From positions 8,884,276 to 8,948,275 of the forward strand of contig NC_053127.1 in the NCBI RefSeq assembly GCF_010015445.1: DNA of 64,000 bases. Reading direction: 5' to 3'. The translations under genes were made by a program, and so were the position numbers. The notes beneath the pieces are model-generated. The model worked only from the letters and a program-made list of their open reading frames with translations. It searched no databases and had not been told where the DNA came from. The DNA comes from Perca fluviatilis. Lineage: Eukaryota; Chordata; Actinopteri; Perciformes; Percidae. Below are positions 29,911-60,258 of this stretch, piece by piece (position 1 is the stretch's first letter; every line of letters starts with the position of its first letter).

Positions 29911-30311
29911 AATGTTTCATTATAAGAGAGACTGTATCTGTATCATTATTTTTGCAGCAGTGTGAGCACTTTTCCTCATTTCTTTTGCCCCGAGGGCTCG
30001 ATATGAACCAGAAGAGCAGCGAGTTGAGTGTGCTCTTGTGTTAGCACTGCGCGGTCCCTCAGTGAGGAGACAGGAAGCAGCGCAGCCTCCAAACCGCTGT
30101 CAGCACGAGCTGGAAATGACTCCAACAGTAGCTCCGATTTCCAGCTGGAGTCTGAAGGGAGGACGGACAGAAAACAGCTCACATCTGCAACAAATTCAGA
30201 CGCCTCCAGAGCTTCCCACTGCAAGACAAATCAGCCGAGTCTTTATTCACTTAGTGAAAAGCATGAACTACCAGGTGCCAACACGTTTATCTAGTTGAAA
30301 AAAAAATTAAC

Positions 30312-30490
30312 TTTTCGGGCGCCTGGTTAGCTCACCTGGTAGACCGAGCGCCCATATAGAGGTTTACTCCTTGACGCAGCAGCCGCAGGTTCAACTCTGA
30401 TCTGCGGCCCTTTGCTGCCTGTCATTCGACCCTCTCTATCCCCTTTCAAGTCTAAGCTGTCCTATACAAATAAAGGCCTAAAATGCACAA
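30312..30490 (+). mobile_element. tRNA-derived SINE
   Basis: Head GTTAGCTCACCTGGTAGACC, then GCAGGTTCAACTCTG (B-box-like), body CCCTTTGCTGCCTGTCATTC and tail AATAAAGGCCTAAAATGC with A(9). Same family as the other four copies in the window. Confidence 0.85.
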
Positions 30491-30983
30491 AAAAAAATCG
30501 ATTAGTGGCCAACCTGCTTCACTTCTGTGTTTCCGACAGCCTCTATATGACCGTACGACGCTGCTGATTAGGGCCGGGCCATTTATCAAATCTGATTTTA
30601 AATTACGATTTTGGCTTCCAAGGATGATAAGTCCAGCGCGCTGGAACATGTTGAATATAGCGTACAGAAATGTTGGATATATGTTTAGGTGTTTTCAGTA
30701 GGTTATGGTATTTTCGTCTCATTTTTATCTATGTATTTCTTATTTTCTCTAGTTGAATTATATTCAAAGTTCAAGAAAATCTTCTGCTAGTTTAAGGAAA
30801 GTTTGGAAAAGTCAGTTGTTTTTACAATTCATCTAATTTCACAACTACAAATTTTATAATATATTAACAAAATCAACCGGATGAATAAACCTTTACATCA
30901 AGGTAAAAACAGGAATGTCTAAGACATGGATGTAAAAATATTTAACTTTTAATTTAGATTTGAGACTTTTGCAAATAATTATT

Positions 30984-31188
30984 GGTAACTCTTTACTTGA
31001 AGGTATCTACATAAGAGTGACATGACACTGTCATGAACACATGAACTCTAAACCTAAATCTAACCATGACAAAAACCTAATGACACGGTCTGACAGTAGC
31101 ATTATGTCATAAATGTTTATGACTTGTTTATAATGTTCATGACAGTGTCATGTCACTCTTATGTAGATGCCTTCAAGTAATGTGTAAC
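30984..31188. mobile_element. Palindromic MITE (CTTCAAG/ACATAAGAGTGACATG arms)
   Basis: Arms with CTACATAAGAGTGACATGAC and its complement enclose an AACCTAAATCTAACC core; the arms are about 55 bp with few mismatches. No gene. Confidence 0.85.
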
Positions 31189-31559
31189 CCAATTCTTTTA
31201 TTCTGACAAAAGTACTGAAAGAACAGTTAACTCCTCAAAAGTGGCTTTTGTGTGTAGTTACCTCTTTCCAAGAATTTGTCCAAACGTTTGTTGTAGTTCT
31301 ACGGACAAACCACACAGATCAGATGTTAAAGAAAATACTGTTTAATTAAAAATCTTAATGGCTTAGGCATGAAAACATGGCAACACAACGAATGCTGAGG
31401 ATATTAAAAAGGCAATAAATAAAATATTTACACAGGCAATAACAAAGCAATGAAGACAAGTTTTTAGTAGGCAAGTTGTTGAAAAGGCTAGTTATCATGA
31501 CTACGCCACACGTCATTAACCAGTGGAGCTAACCCAACACACCAGCTGTGTGTGCGTGT

Positions 31560-31960
31560 GTGTGTGTGTGTGTTTGAGCACTTGTTTTACTATATTCGTG
31601 GGGTCCAAAAACCAGGGAATACAGTATACTTGTGGGGTCTGCGCAGCCTTGTGGGGCCCAAAATGCTGGACCTCACAAGGTTAAAAGGCTGTTTGAGGGT
31701 TAAGGGATAGAATTAGGTTATGGTGAGGGTGAGGGTAAGGGTTAAGGTTAGGCATTTACATTCGTGGGGTCCAAAAACTGGGAATACAGTATACTTCTGG
31801 GGTCCGGACAGCTTTGTGGGGCCAAAATGCTGGACCCCACAAGTTTAAAGGGCTGTTTGAGGGTTAAGACTTGGTTTTAGGATTAGGGTTATAATTAGGG
31901 TTATGGTTAGGGTGAGGGTAACGGTTAAGGTTAGGCATTTAGTTGTGATGGTTAAGGTTA
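31560..31960 (+). repeat. G-rich tandem duplication with telomere-like TTAGGG variants
   Basis: A unit of about 165 bp (TTCGTGGGGTCCAAAAAC, GGAATACAGTATACTT, then GGGTTAAGG/TTAGGG-like variants) occurs twice, at about 31598-31760 and 31764-31940. (TG)n tracts lie on both sides. The hexamer-like run GGGTTA/GGGTGA/GGGTAA is irregular, so it is not a true telomere repeat. Confidence 0.8.
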
Positions 31961-32017
31961 GGGTAAGGGGCTAGGGAATGCATTATGTCAATGACGGGTC
32001 CCCACAAAGATAGTAAA

Positions 32018-32022
<5 letters not shown>

Positions 32023-32108
<86 letters not shown>
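32023..32108. repeat. (GT)n microsatellite
   Basis: About 42 GT units next to the G-rich duplication. Confidence 0.95.
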
Positions 32109-32109
<1 letters not shown>

Positions 32110-33491
32110 CACAGCGGAGCCTCTGGCAGTGATTCAACATGAGTACGACTGTCAGCCTCTAATGTATCCTCACACAGCGGCCCTTTCGTGGTCACGGTGT
32201 TCACTGAGATGGAGTGAACACGACGCCGAGGGACTGACCACACATTCTCTGTAACTCAACGCGGGCCGAGGGGCAGCATGCTGCTTTAAGATGCGTTTGG
32301 TTTCGGGGGGGGGGGAATTAAAGCGGCGAGATTTCTGTGGAATTACAGCAATACAGAAACCTCCGACTCCCTGACCTCAGTCTTATCAGCAGGGACACAA
32401 TCAAAGTACACATCGGCGTTGTTGCTCATTTTACTGCTTTTTCCTCATCGTTTTACTTCACTGTGCAATACCTTCCCTTGCTACTGTACTCACATTAAGC
32501 ATACTTCTGTTTACAAGAGCGTGGAGACGGCCCTGAACGCACTCTACAGACACGACATATGTCAAACTTATTTACAGAAGGAAAATCTATCAAATTAAAA
32601 TCTGCAGCCTGATAAATATACCAGTATCAACTAGGGTTGGGCGATACCACAACATTTGGTTTCGGGACTGTATCATGTAAGAGAGAAAAAATGTCATGGT
32701 TTATGAGGTAAATGCATTATTAAGCTACTGCTGAATATATTTTAATTATCGACCAATTTGCATTGATAGGTGATTGTGGATACTCAAAACAAGACTTTGC
32801 ATCGGTAGTAATCGAAATGTATCTTTTCATTCAACGCTGAGTTTTCGATTTCGGTATTGACGGGGCTCTAATTATCCCTGTTAGATATCTCCGGTGACGC
32901 TGCCTGCATATCAAATGACCCAACACCAAACTCGTGATATGTTGTTATTGAAAGTGAATATCTGAGACTCCAATTAAAAACAGAAACTGTGTCGATTTAA
33001 TATAAACAATTCATTGGGGAGGAACGGTTTCTGTTTTGGTTTGTGTGCTGGCATGTGCAGGTTGGGATTGACAGAAGGCACGTTGACATGTTCCTGCAGA
33101 AATAAAAAGTGATGACCTATTTTGAAAAGGGGGAGGAGGAAATTGCACTCATAGTTAAACGGAACGCGTCAGACATATTTTCCAGTTTTATATGTGAGCG
33201 TGGAAATGAGACGCTCGGTGCTGTCTGGTTTCTGGCAGTGACAGCTGCTCGTTGTCGGCCCACTGGAGAGACATCTAAAAACCTGAGTGAAATCCACAAC
33301 TCTGGGACTATTTAAAGTTTACTCCGTTTCAATTTTAGGTGTTGATTTGGAGATTTTCTGTCGGATCAACTAATCTTCTTAATAATTTCCGCTTTAACAT
33401 TTTATTTGCCCCATTTGTATTGTAGCAGGTACGGTAACAACGATCAAGAAAATCCGATCATTGTAAATGTTCTGTAATAATGGGTCATTAG
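32109..33491. other. Intergenic stretch between MCAM and CBL tails
   Basis: No gene is seen. Around 32630 an AGGGTTGGGCGATACCAC motif suggests a further degenerate transposon. The reading frame at 33109-33315 resembles no known family. Confidence 0.5.
33401..33406 (-). terminator. Candidate CBL poly(A) signal
   Basis: TTTATT on the plus strand reads AATAAA on the minus strand, about 2.4 kb beyond the CBL stop. It is the first such hexamer I noticed; the assignment is tentative. Confidence 0.3.
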
Positions 33492-34311
33492 TAGGGTTGG
33501 GTATCGTTTGGATTTTTTACGATTACAATGCCGAACCGGTACTTTTAAAACGATTCCGATTCCTAAACAGATTCTTGAAAAACTGAAAAATCAATTCCAA
33601 GATGCATCTGTTTTGGTGAGCCCCGAGGGAAAATATGGCATTTTAGAAGTAGCCTACATTAACGGTAGCTAGCTAATGGTAGACTACATAGAAAGTGTGA
33701 TATTTTTTAAATCTGTTTCGGAGCGACAGAGGGAAAATATTTCAGTCAACACATTAAAAGGTGCCCTGCCACACGTATTTCATTACTTTGTGGTAATGTC
33801 TGAAGTTCTACCATGGACTCTGTAACATTTTTTTGTGGAAAAAATGCCTTGGTTACCTTGTTTCAAATCACTCTAGTGTGGTATAGAAAGCCTGCAGGAA
33901 GACTCAGCTCGATTTCTGCCAGTTCTCATTAATATTCAACGAGCTAAACTGTTTGAATCTGATTGGCTAACAGCTAGCCAATGAGAGCCTGGCTGTCAGA
34001 ATCCTTTACCCAGCCCAACTGGGCGAGCTCATGAATAGTACTGAGATAAGGTAATATGATGTCAGACTGACCAGCTTTTGTAATTGGCCTGATTTCTCCG
34101 CTTATTTCTTTTCAGTGGCTAGAGCTGACAGAGGACCTAGCAGTTCATTTTCACATTCACAACATAACACAAACACATATGGACCTGACATATTTAAAAA
34201 CGGTTTTGTATGGTAGGGCACCTTTAAGTGGAACTGAAACGAGGAACCGAAATTTGCGTTCTAATCTGGTCCGATTCCTACCGGTTGTGTAGGTTTCGGT
34301 ACCCAACCCTA
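33492..34311. mobile_element. hAT-like element (TAGGGTTGGGTATCG ends), interrupted
   Basis: Ends TAGGGTTGGGTATCG and GGTACCCAACCCTA, with flanks GTCATTAG and GTCATTGG (7 of 8 matching). A second element (33758-34223) is inserted in the middle. Confidence 0.8.
33758..34223. mobile_element. TTAA-flanked MITE (AAGGTGCCCTGCC ends), nested
   Basis: AAGGTGCCCTGCCACAC on the left and TGGTAGGGCACCT on the right, each beside TTAA (33754-33757 and 34224-34227). It lies inside the TAGGGTTGGG element, so it inserted later. Confidence 0.82.
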
Positions 34312-35765
34312 GTCATTGGCGGCTGTCCACAACACTGCCAACATCATATCATATATATCATGTGTCCTTTAGCATCTGCTGGTTCCTTACATTCAACCCT
34401 GGCGTGTTACGGAGTACCTGAGTCCACGGGACCACCGTCTGCTTTTTTGCTTTAGAGCTCAATGTAAATCCCTTCAATCTGAGGATTCCTCGGCTGTTTA
34501 GGGTACAAATGTGATGCTGAGCCAAATCACACTACCATGTGAGAGGAAATCTAAACAGCACATGTTAAAGTCCTTTTTTTGCTTATTAGTAAGAAACTAG
34601 AAGAGCATACAGAAGCGTTAGAGTGGATACCCCAGCGTTCGGTGTCAGACCACCTGGGGGGCGGTGGCAGGCAATCGTGGAATTAAAACGACAAAATCAA
34701 CTTCTGAAAATCCAGCCATTGTTAGTACTACACACAGCACAACAAGTTATGAGAGTATTTCAACATTAAAACTTGTTATTTCGTTATAGAAACATAATTG
34801 AACCCCGGGGAGCTGGGAGGAAATGTGGACTCGTACGTTCAACTTGTCAAATACCATTGAAAAAAAAACAAAAAACAGAAAACCGAGCGAGCCACAGCGA
34901 CGCCACGCGTACGACACGAAGCCCTGCGATACTGCACTGCGACTCAACGTTCACATTCATCAGCACGAGCAAAACACGCCACGGAGTTGGTCACTAATGT
35001 TTCCCGGACCGAACTCACTCGCGTCGCTACACATTTTCGTACGCCACAAATTTGCCAAGACGCCCGTAGAAAGCACCAAACTGAACAACTGGCGGCAGCG
35101 GGACACAGGAAACAACGACCCACGGCCGGGTCCCGCTACCGATCGCTGGAGCCTCAACACTTAGCTTAATGACAGAAGGGACTCAGGCTGAGGGGAAACG
35201 AGTGCGCCTCGGCGTAGTACAACAGGGTCAAAGCTTGGCTACAGAGAGCTCGCGTCGAAGGCTTCCGTCCTCCGCGTATGCTGCGTTCAGATCATATCGG
35301 ACTCGTACTGCCTCGACCGAGCTGCTCCTTTAAACCGACCCGGCCGTCGGATACTTCCGTTGTAGGGAGGCCCGCGCAAAAAAACAAAACTCAATCTTCG
35401 AAGTGGCGATTACGAGTAAACAGGAGGATTTGGAGGCTTCAATGTCAAACACTTTGCATTGGTATAACAGTAGTCCGAGAGAATCCAAATAATATATTTC
35501 CACACTAAGACTCCACGGTAATACCTGTTGCAGTTAGTTCATCGTGTGTTACTAAATGACTTTGGATGGGAGCGTTTCAAACTAGAACGCTCGTCTGCAT
35601 CTTGTGATATGACGTGAACGCAGCATTACTCCTCAGAGTAAAGCCTTTTTGGCAGGTCCTTGTGCCCCTGCAGGAAAGGTGCTTGTTATAAATGCTATCC
35701 ATAATAATGGCACAGGTTGGAGACAGAGACGAGACAGAGAGGGGGGGGGGGTGTGCCTGGAGCGA
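34312..35765 (-). other. Probable CBL 3'UTR and intergenic sequence
   Basis: No reading frame with family resemblance. The part nearest the stop is the likely CBL 3'UTR; its end was not fixed. Confidence 0.45.
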
Positions 35766-55351
<19,586 letters not shown>

Positions 55352-55900
55352 TAATTCGGTCGGCGACCGGGGGTTAGCCCCGGGGGTAGAGGATTGACAA
55401 CCAGGCAATATTCTTGACACGTTTTTCCACAAAACAACCGTTGTTTTGCGCCGTGTCTGTACTCACCACTTGTGATAATTTGTCATGCAGAGGCTGTTCA
55501 AGAGCAGAACAAAAAGGCAGTGTGTACATACACTGTACGCGACGCAGCTAACGTTAGCTAACAAGCTACATTTGAAAAGCCTCTTCTCACTTTAATTCCG
55601 TCGCCAATACGAGCTTACTACATAGTCGTTATGTTGTTGTGCCTATTGTCAGAAAGCTAGCTATCTCTTCTTGGCGACGGCAACTTAAAGTCCCCTGAGA
55701 AATCAACCCGGCTTATAATAAACTCGGGGTGTTAATAAGCTCACATAGAGCGATCAACAAACAGGTTGTGCAGCAGTTTCAGCCAGTCAACGACAAGCCA
55801 GCAGCCAGAGTAAACAAGGATGTCCGGTCGCAGCCTTCAAAGTAAAGGTACGATCAATGAACCATAGACTGTAAATATTGAGCAATAGACGTGAAAAACT
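55352..55900 (-). promoter_or_regulatory. CBL 5'UTR and promoter region
   Basis: This stretch lies directly upstream of the CBL start and must hold at least part of its 5'UTR. It has some CpGs (CGCCGTGTC, GTACGCGACGCAG, GTCGCCAATACG) but no TATA box was picked out. Assigned by position. Confidence 0.45.
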
Positions 55901-56579
55901 CCGATGGAAAATCAAGTTAAAGGTACTTTATGTTCGTTTTACTCCACTATTCAGGGGCCAACATATGTAAATTATTCATATAGCCTAATTTTCACCCCAC
56001 CACATTTGTTTGACTTTAGTTACTAGCTAATCTAATATATTTATTTATAGTAGATTTCCTTTATTTGCCAAGTACATTTACACACACAAGGAATGTCTCC
56101 ATTGCATTGCATTTAACCCATCCTAACTAATTAAAGTGGGCAGCCAGTTGTAATGCTAGTACCTACACCAAGGACAATTGCAGGAGTTACCTAGCATGCT
56201 TTATGCTTTACCAGCAGCTTTATGGTGAGAGGAAACCCACCCACACAGGGAGAACATGCACACTCCACACAGAAAGGCCCAGGCCAGGAATCAACTTATA
56301 TTATACTTATATCTGCATATTCAGATTATTATTTTATTATAGGTTAATCCAACCAGCAGTAAAGTCATTAAAATTCACTCCACCTTTACAAGCTGCAACA
56401 AGAAGAGGTGAAAACACTAATGCATCAGTAATTATACTCCAGTAATATACAGTTTATGGATCTGAAATGGGCCACTCTGCATTATGAGTACTACTTTTGT
56501 CACTTTAAGTCAATTTGGATGCTACCATTTGAAGTCACTGTTCCATTATTAATGTGACTATTATCGCCACTGTTCATCA

Positions 56580-56822
56580 TATCCCCAACTGGCACCGTCA
56601 GACACCGCCTACCAAGAGCCTGGGTCTGTCCCAGGTTTCTTCCCAAGAGGGAGTTTTTCCTGCCACTGTCGCTCTGCTTGCTCTTGAGGGAATTACTGTA
56701 ATTGTTGGAATTGTTGGGGCTTTGTAAATTATAGTGTGGTCTAGACCTACTCTATCTGTAAAGTGTCTCGAGATAACTCGTGTTATGATTAGATACTATA
56801 AATAAAATTTAATTGAATAATA
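56580..56822 (+). mobile_element. Conserved 3' tail of a fish non-LTR retroelement
   Basis: Contains AGGTTTCTTCCCAAGAGGGA, GTTTTTCCTGCCACTGTCGC, TGGTCTAGACCTACTCTATC and AAATAAAATTTAATTGAAT, a tail I recognise from many fish genomes as the end of a LINE. The 5' part is missing. Confidence 0.75.
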
Positions 56823-57233
56823 CGGTACATTTGTACTCAGGTGGTGTATGTTGGGATTACATCTGTGACACCCCAGTTCCAGTCACTGCAGGACATGTAA
56901 GTACACTTTCTACATTAAAAACAAAAAAAAAACTGAGGCAAATGTGTATGGAAGAAAATGTTTCTTTTTATTATAAAGACAAGAGTTGAAAAAGATTGAG
57001 ATTTGCAGAACATACTGTGTGGCTTCTAAAGACAGCTTGAGCCCATTTGTCCAGTTCCTCAATTTATATGGCTATAGCAACCATTAATAATCACATAAAA
57101 GCTGTTAAGACACTCAAGGACAATTGCTATACAGGACTGCTTCATGTGACCGATCTTTTCATTTACTTTTGTGGCTCAGAGTTTTTGTTCTGATTCCATT
57201 CCATGCATTATAGATTAGTTTATAGTGCTCATA

Positions 57234-57738
57234 TTATGCTTTTCGGCTGTTTCCCCTTTCCTTTATTGTGTTATAAATCTTTTTTGTGCACGTAATAGGT
57301 TTTAAAGTGATAAAGCCCAAAGTCCCCCCCCAAAGGGAGTTACCATCTACAACAGAAAACACTGTTCACCAACTGCTCCAAACAGCTCTATTGTAGTCCA
57401 GCCTTTACTTCAGAGACAAACGTGGTCACTTTGTAACACATGTTATAATGCTCACCTAGCTGCTAGCATGGCACGCCCTCATACTCTGCTTCTGACTGGC
57501 TAGTAGTCCTTACCTAGGTACTGCGCATGTGCGATTCCCAACAAAGATGGAACAGAAGTGAGATGCCTCACTCTGTAGGTAAAACAGAGAGCTCAACACA
57601 CAGGATGAAAAGAGGAGCTGCAGCAATGTGCAGTACAACAAAAAAGATGGGGTTTTTGAAAATTAAACAATGTAAACCTATTCTGATATAACCTCTAAAT
57701 ATAACTATGTACCTGAAAATGAGCATAATATGAGCACT
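57234..57738 (+). mobile_element. TTAA MITE (AGTGCTCATATTATGC family), copy C
   Basis: Ends AGTGCTCATATTATGC and GCATAATATGAGCACT with TTAA on the right (57739-57742) and a decayed TTAT on the left. It is nearly collinear with copy B. Confidence 0.87.
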
Positions 57739-57853
57739 TTAATATTTTTATGTGACTAACAATGCAGCAACAACAATAACAACAACTGCATTTGTGAAAG
57801 ACAGTGGGTCTGAAACTCAGAGAAACATCATGTAAAGACTACATTCATATAAT

Positions 57854-57859
57854 TTTATT
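57854..57859 (-). terminator. ALKBH4 poly(A) signal
   Basis: TTTATT (AATAAA on the minus strand) about 95 bases beyond the ALKBH4 stop codon. Confidence 0.65.
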
Positions 57860-57952
57860 TGATAGAAATGAGTTTAAAATTGAATCTATCAAGTCAGGAG
57901 TCTGGACCCCCACCTCTGGTAGTCCAGCCTTCCTCTGCATCATCAGATGAGC

Positions 57953-58474
57953 CTATATTGGCGTTCCTTGGAAGCTCAAAGAAATGTTCAACAGCTGAGT
58001 TCCCAGCTCTGCCTGCTGCCCTCCAGGTAGAAACTCTGCAGACAGCTCTCTGTAGGTGCTGCAAACTCTGCGCTCCTGAACATCGTCCCTATGAATGGCA
58101 TGTTTCCATCTGTGCCGCGCCTCGCCGTATAACACTACTAAAGATCTGCGAGGAAGATGCACAGCTACGTGGACTTCCCCTGCTAGTCCCAACTCTGGCA
58201 GACCCTGTTCGAGGGACATGGTGAGTGTAGTGTCCGATAACATGTTGATGGTGACCAGGCGTTCCCCCCACAGCCAGGAGTCGTCTAGGTGTGGATCGAT
58301 GGCGGAGCCTCGCTGAGGATGGTAATCCAGATTGCACTGCTCCACTGGTTGAAAGCCTCCGAGACTTGGCTCTTGCTGCATTCGGAGCACTAGTTTTTGG
58401 CTCAAAGCAGGCAGTCCACTGAAGCCACCTATACGCACTTTCCTTTTCTTGAAGTTAACTTTTGGACCAAAGTC
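57953..58474 (-). CDS. alkbh4: ALKBH4 exon 3: catalytic core
   Basis: 173 codons plus TAG, after CATTGTTGCAG. Encodes DFGPKVNFKKRKVRIGGFSG through the HxD motif, distal His and Arg motif to LLNISLSFQGTPI. Confidence 0.97.
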   Translation of the reverse strand, partial: DFGPKVNFKKRKVRIGGFSGLPALSQKLVLRMQQEPSLGGFQPVEQCNLDYHPQRGSAIDPHLDDSWLWGERLVTINMLSDTTLTMSLEQGLPELGLAGEVHVAVHLPRRSLVVLYGEARHRWKHAIHRDDVQERRVCSTYRELSAEFLPGGQQAELGTQLLNISLSFQGTPI

Positions 58475-60172
58475 CTGCAACAATGAGAAAAAAAAGTTTT
58501 GTTTATTTCATCAGAAAATAATAAGACATTTTGAAAGCGTTGTAGATCGTTTTATCGCCACTTACTATTTTAATATTTACCCCCGATGACTTACACCCGT
58601 GACTCTCCTGTTAGTTTTGATAGCCATGTCAGGGCGGGACAAGTTACACATTTATGATAAGTAATCTAAAAATGTATCAAATCTAAATTGTTACACTTCC
58701 ATAGTCTTAGTTATGTGAAAGAACAACACCAGAGAAATGTATTAGGAAGATTTTAGTAGGGCTGCTTACTTCTTAGCCGATTAGTCGACTAATCGGTCGT
58801 TTTCGTCTTAGTCAATTTAGATTTCTTTAGTCGATTAGTCATGTTTGATGCTTTTTTTCATGCTGAATGACTTATTTCCAAGAAACGTACGAGCCATCTC
58901 TTGTAAACACAAGAATTAAAGTGGTGCTTTTGCACGACTCTTTGCGGAGAAACTCAAATTTACAGAACTGTCGATTAAATCAACTAATCGATTAGTTGAT
59001 ACAGTTGAATGAGTGATAGTCGACTAAGAATTTCTTCAATTGAGCACAGCCCTAGATTTTAGACATTTATTAAACATACTTTAAGATTCTAAGAGTGATA
59101 GCGGAACAAATATAGACTTTAAAATATTTGTTGAACTATGAAGCCTTTTGTATATCATTTTATATCACGATAATTTATGAATAAATCCCAAAAACCTTTC
59201 ACGGACCCCTTTGGCAGAGTGCCACAGACTCCACTTTTGAGAATCGTGGGCTAGTCAACCAGAATATCTGCAATCAAATAACACTGACTGAATCGTATAA
59301 CCCTAAAATATATTGACCCTAAATACTAAAGATATAAATTTAGATATGAATTTAGATATGTCTTAGACATTTTTTCACTGATTGATGATGAACACACATA
59401 AAATGTGCTCTAATAATTTGGATTCATATGCAAGACGCAACTTCTAGTGCTGAAAAATGAAGCCAAAGCGGAAATGACAAAAACTGCCGTTTCATCGAGT
59501 GGCGAGCAGACACTGTAGGCATCATTCAGCCCACCTCAGCTCCACATCTTTTTTTGCCCATATTTAAATTAGCCAACATCAGTCACTGCCAGGATGGCGA
59601 CGGCCGGAGCCACTGGGAGCTGCCCACTATGAGCTTCATTTTGGCTCTTCAGAAACCTATGGGTAACGTCACAGAGACTACGTCCATATTCCATATAGTC
59701 TATGTTCATATGTTATAATCTTCACAGTTAGTCTAAAACGTTGACATTTAGATTTAGCCAATGTTCCTTTAGAGACTTGTGACTGATTTCACAGATGCTA
59801 TGTTTTCCAACAGTATATGCTAAAGAAATTACAGTTTCTGGAGTAAGATAAAAAGATGTTGACAATGGCAAGCCCCTTTTTAACAAACAAAAAAAATGTT
59901 ATACCACAGCATGGACTCTAGCTGAAAATACACTATTCTGAGTTAACTGGTATAAAGATCAGAGGAGGTAAATTATGGCAGACAATCTTGATCAACAAAA
60001 CACTGGAATCAAAACAAATACAAGTAATACTGGTATGACTGCCCAAAGCCAGTATGGCAGGTTTGTAACACTGTCCAATAAACAAGCTGAAACTTTTGTC
60101 CTCCAGCTCTTGTTCACTTGTAATGTGTAGCATGACCCTGGAAAACCACATCCAAAGTACACAAACCGACAT

Positions 60173-60258
<86 letters not shown>

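Noticed and set aside
29276..29920. 214-residue minus-strand frame
   Set aside because: Antisense to the presumed MCAM 3'UTR; Lys/Thr-rich start, no domain and no splice or promoter support.
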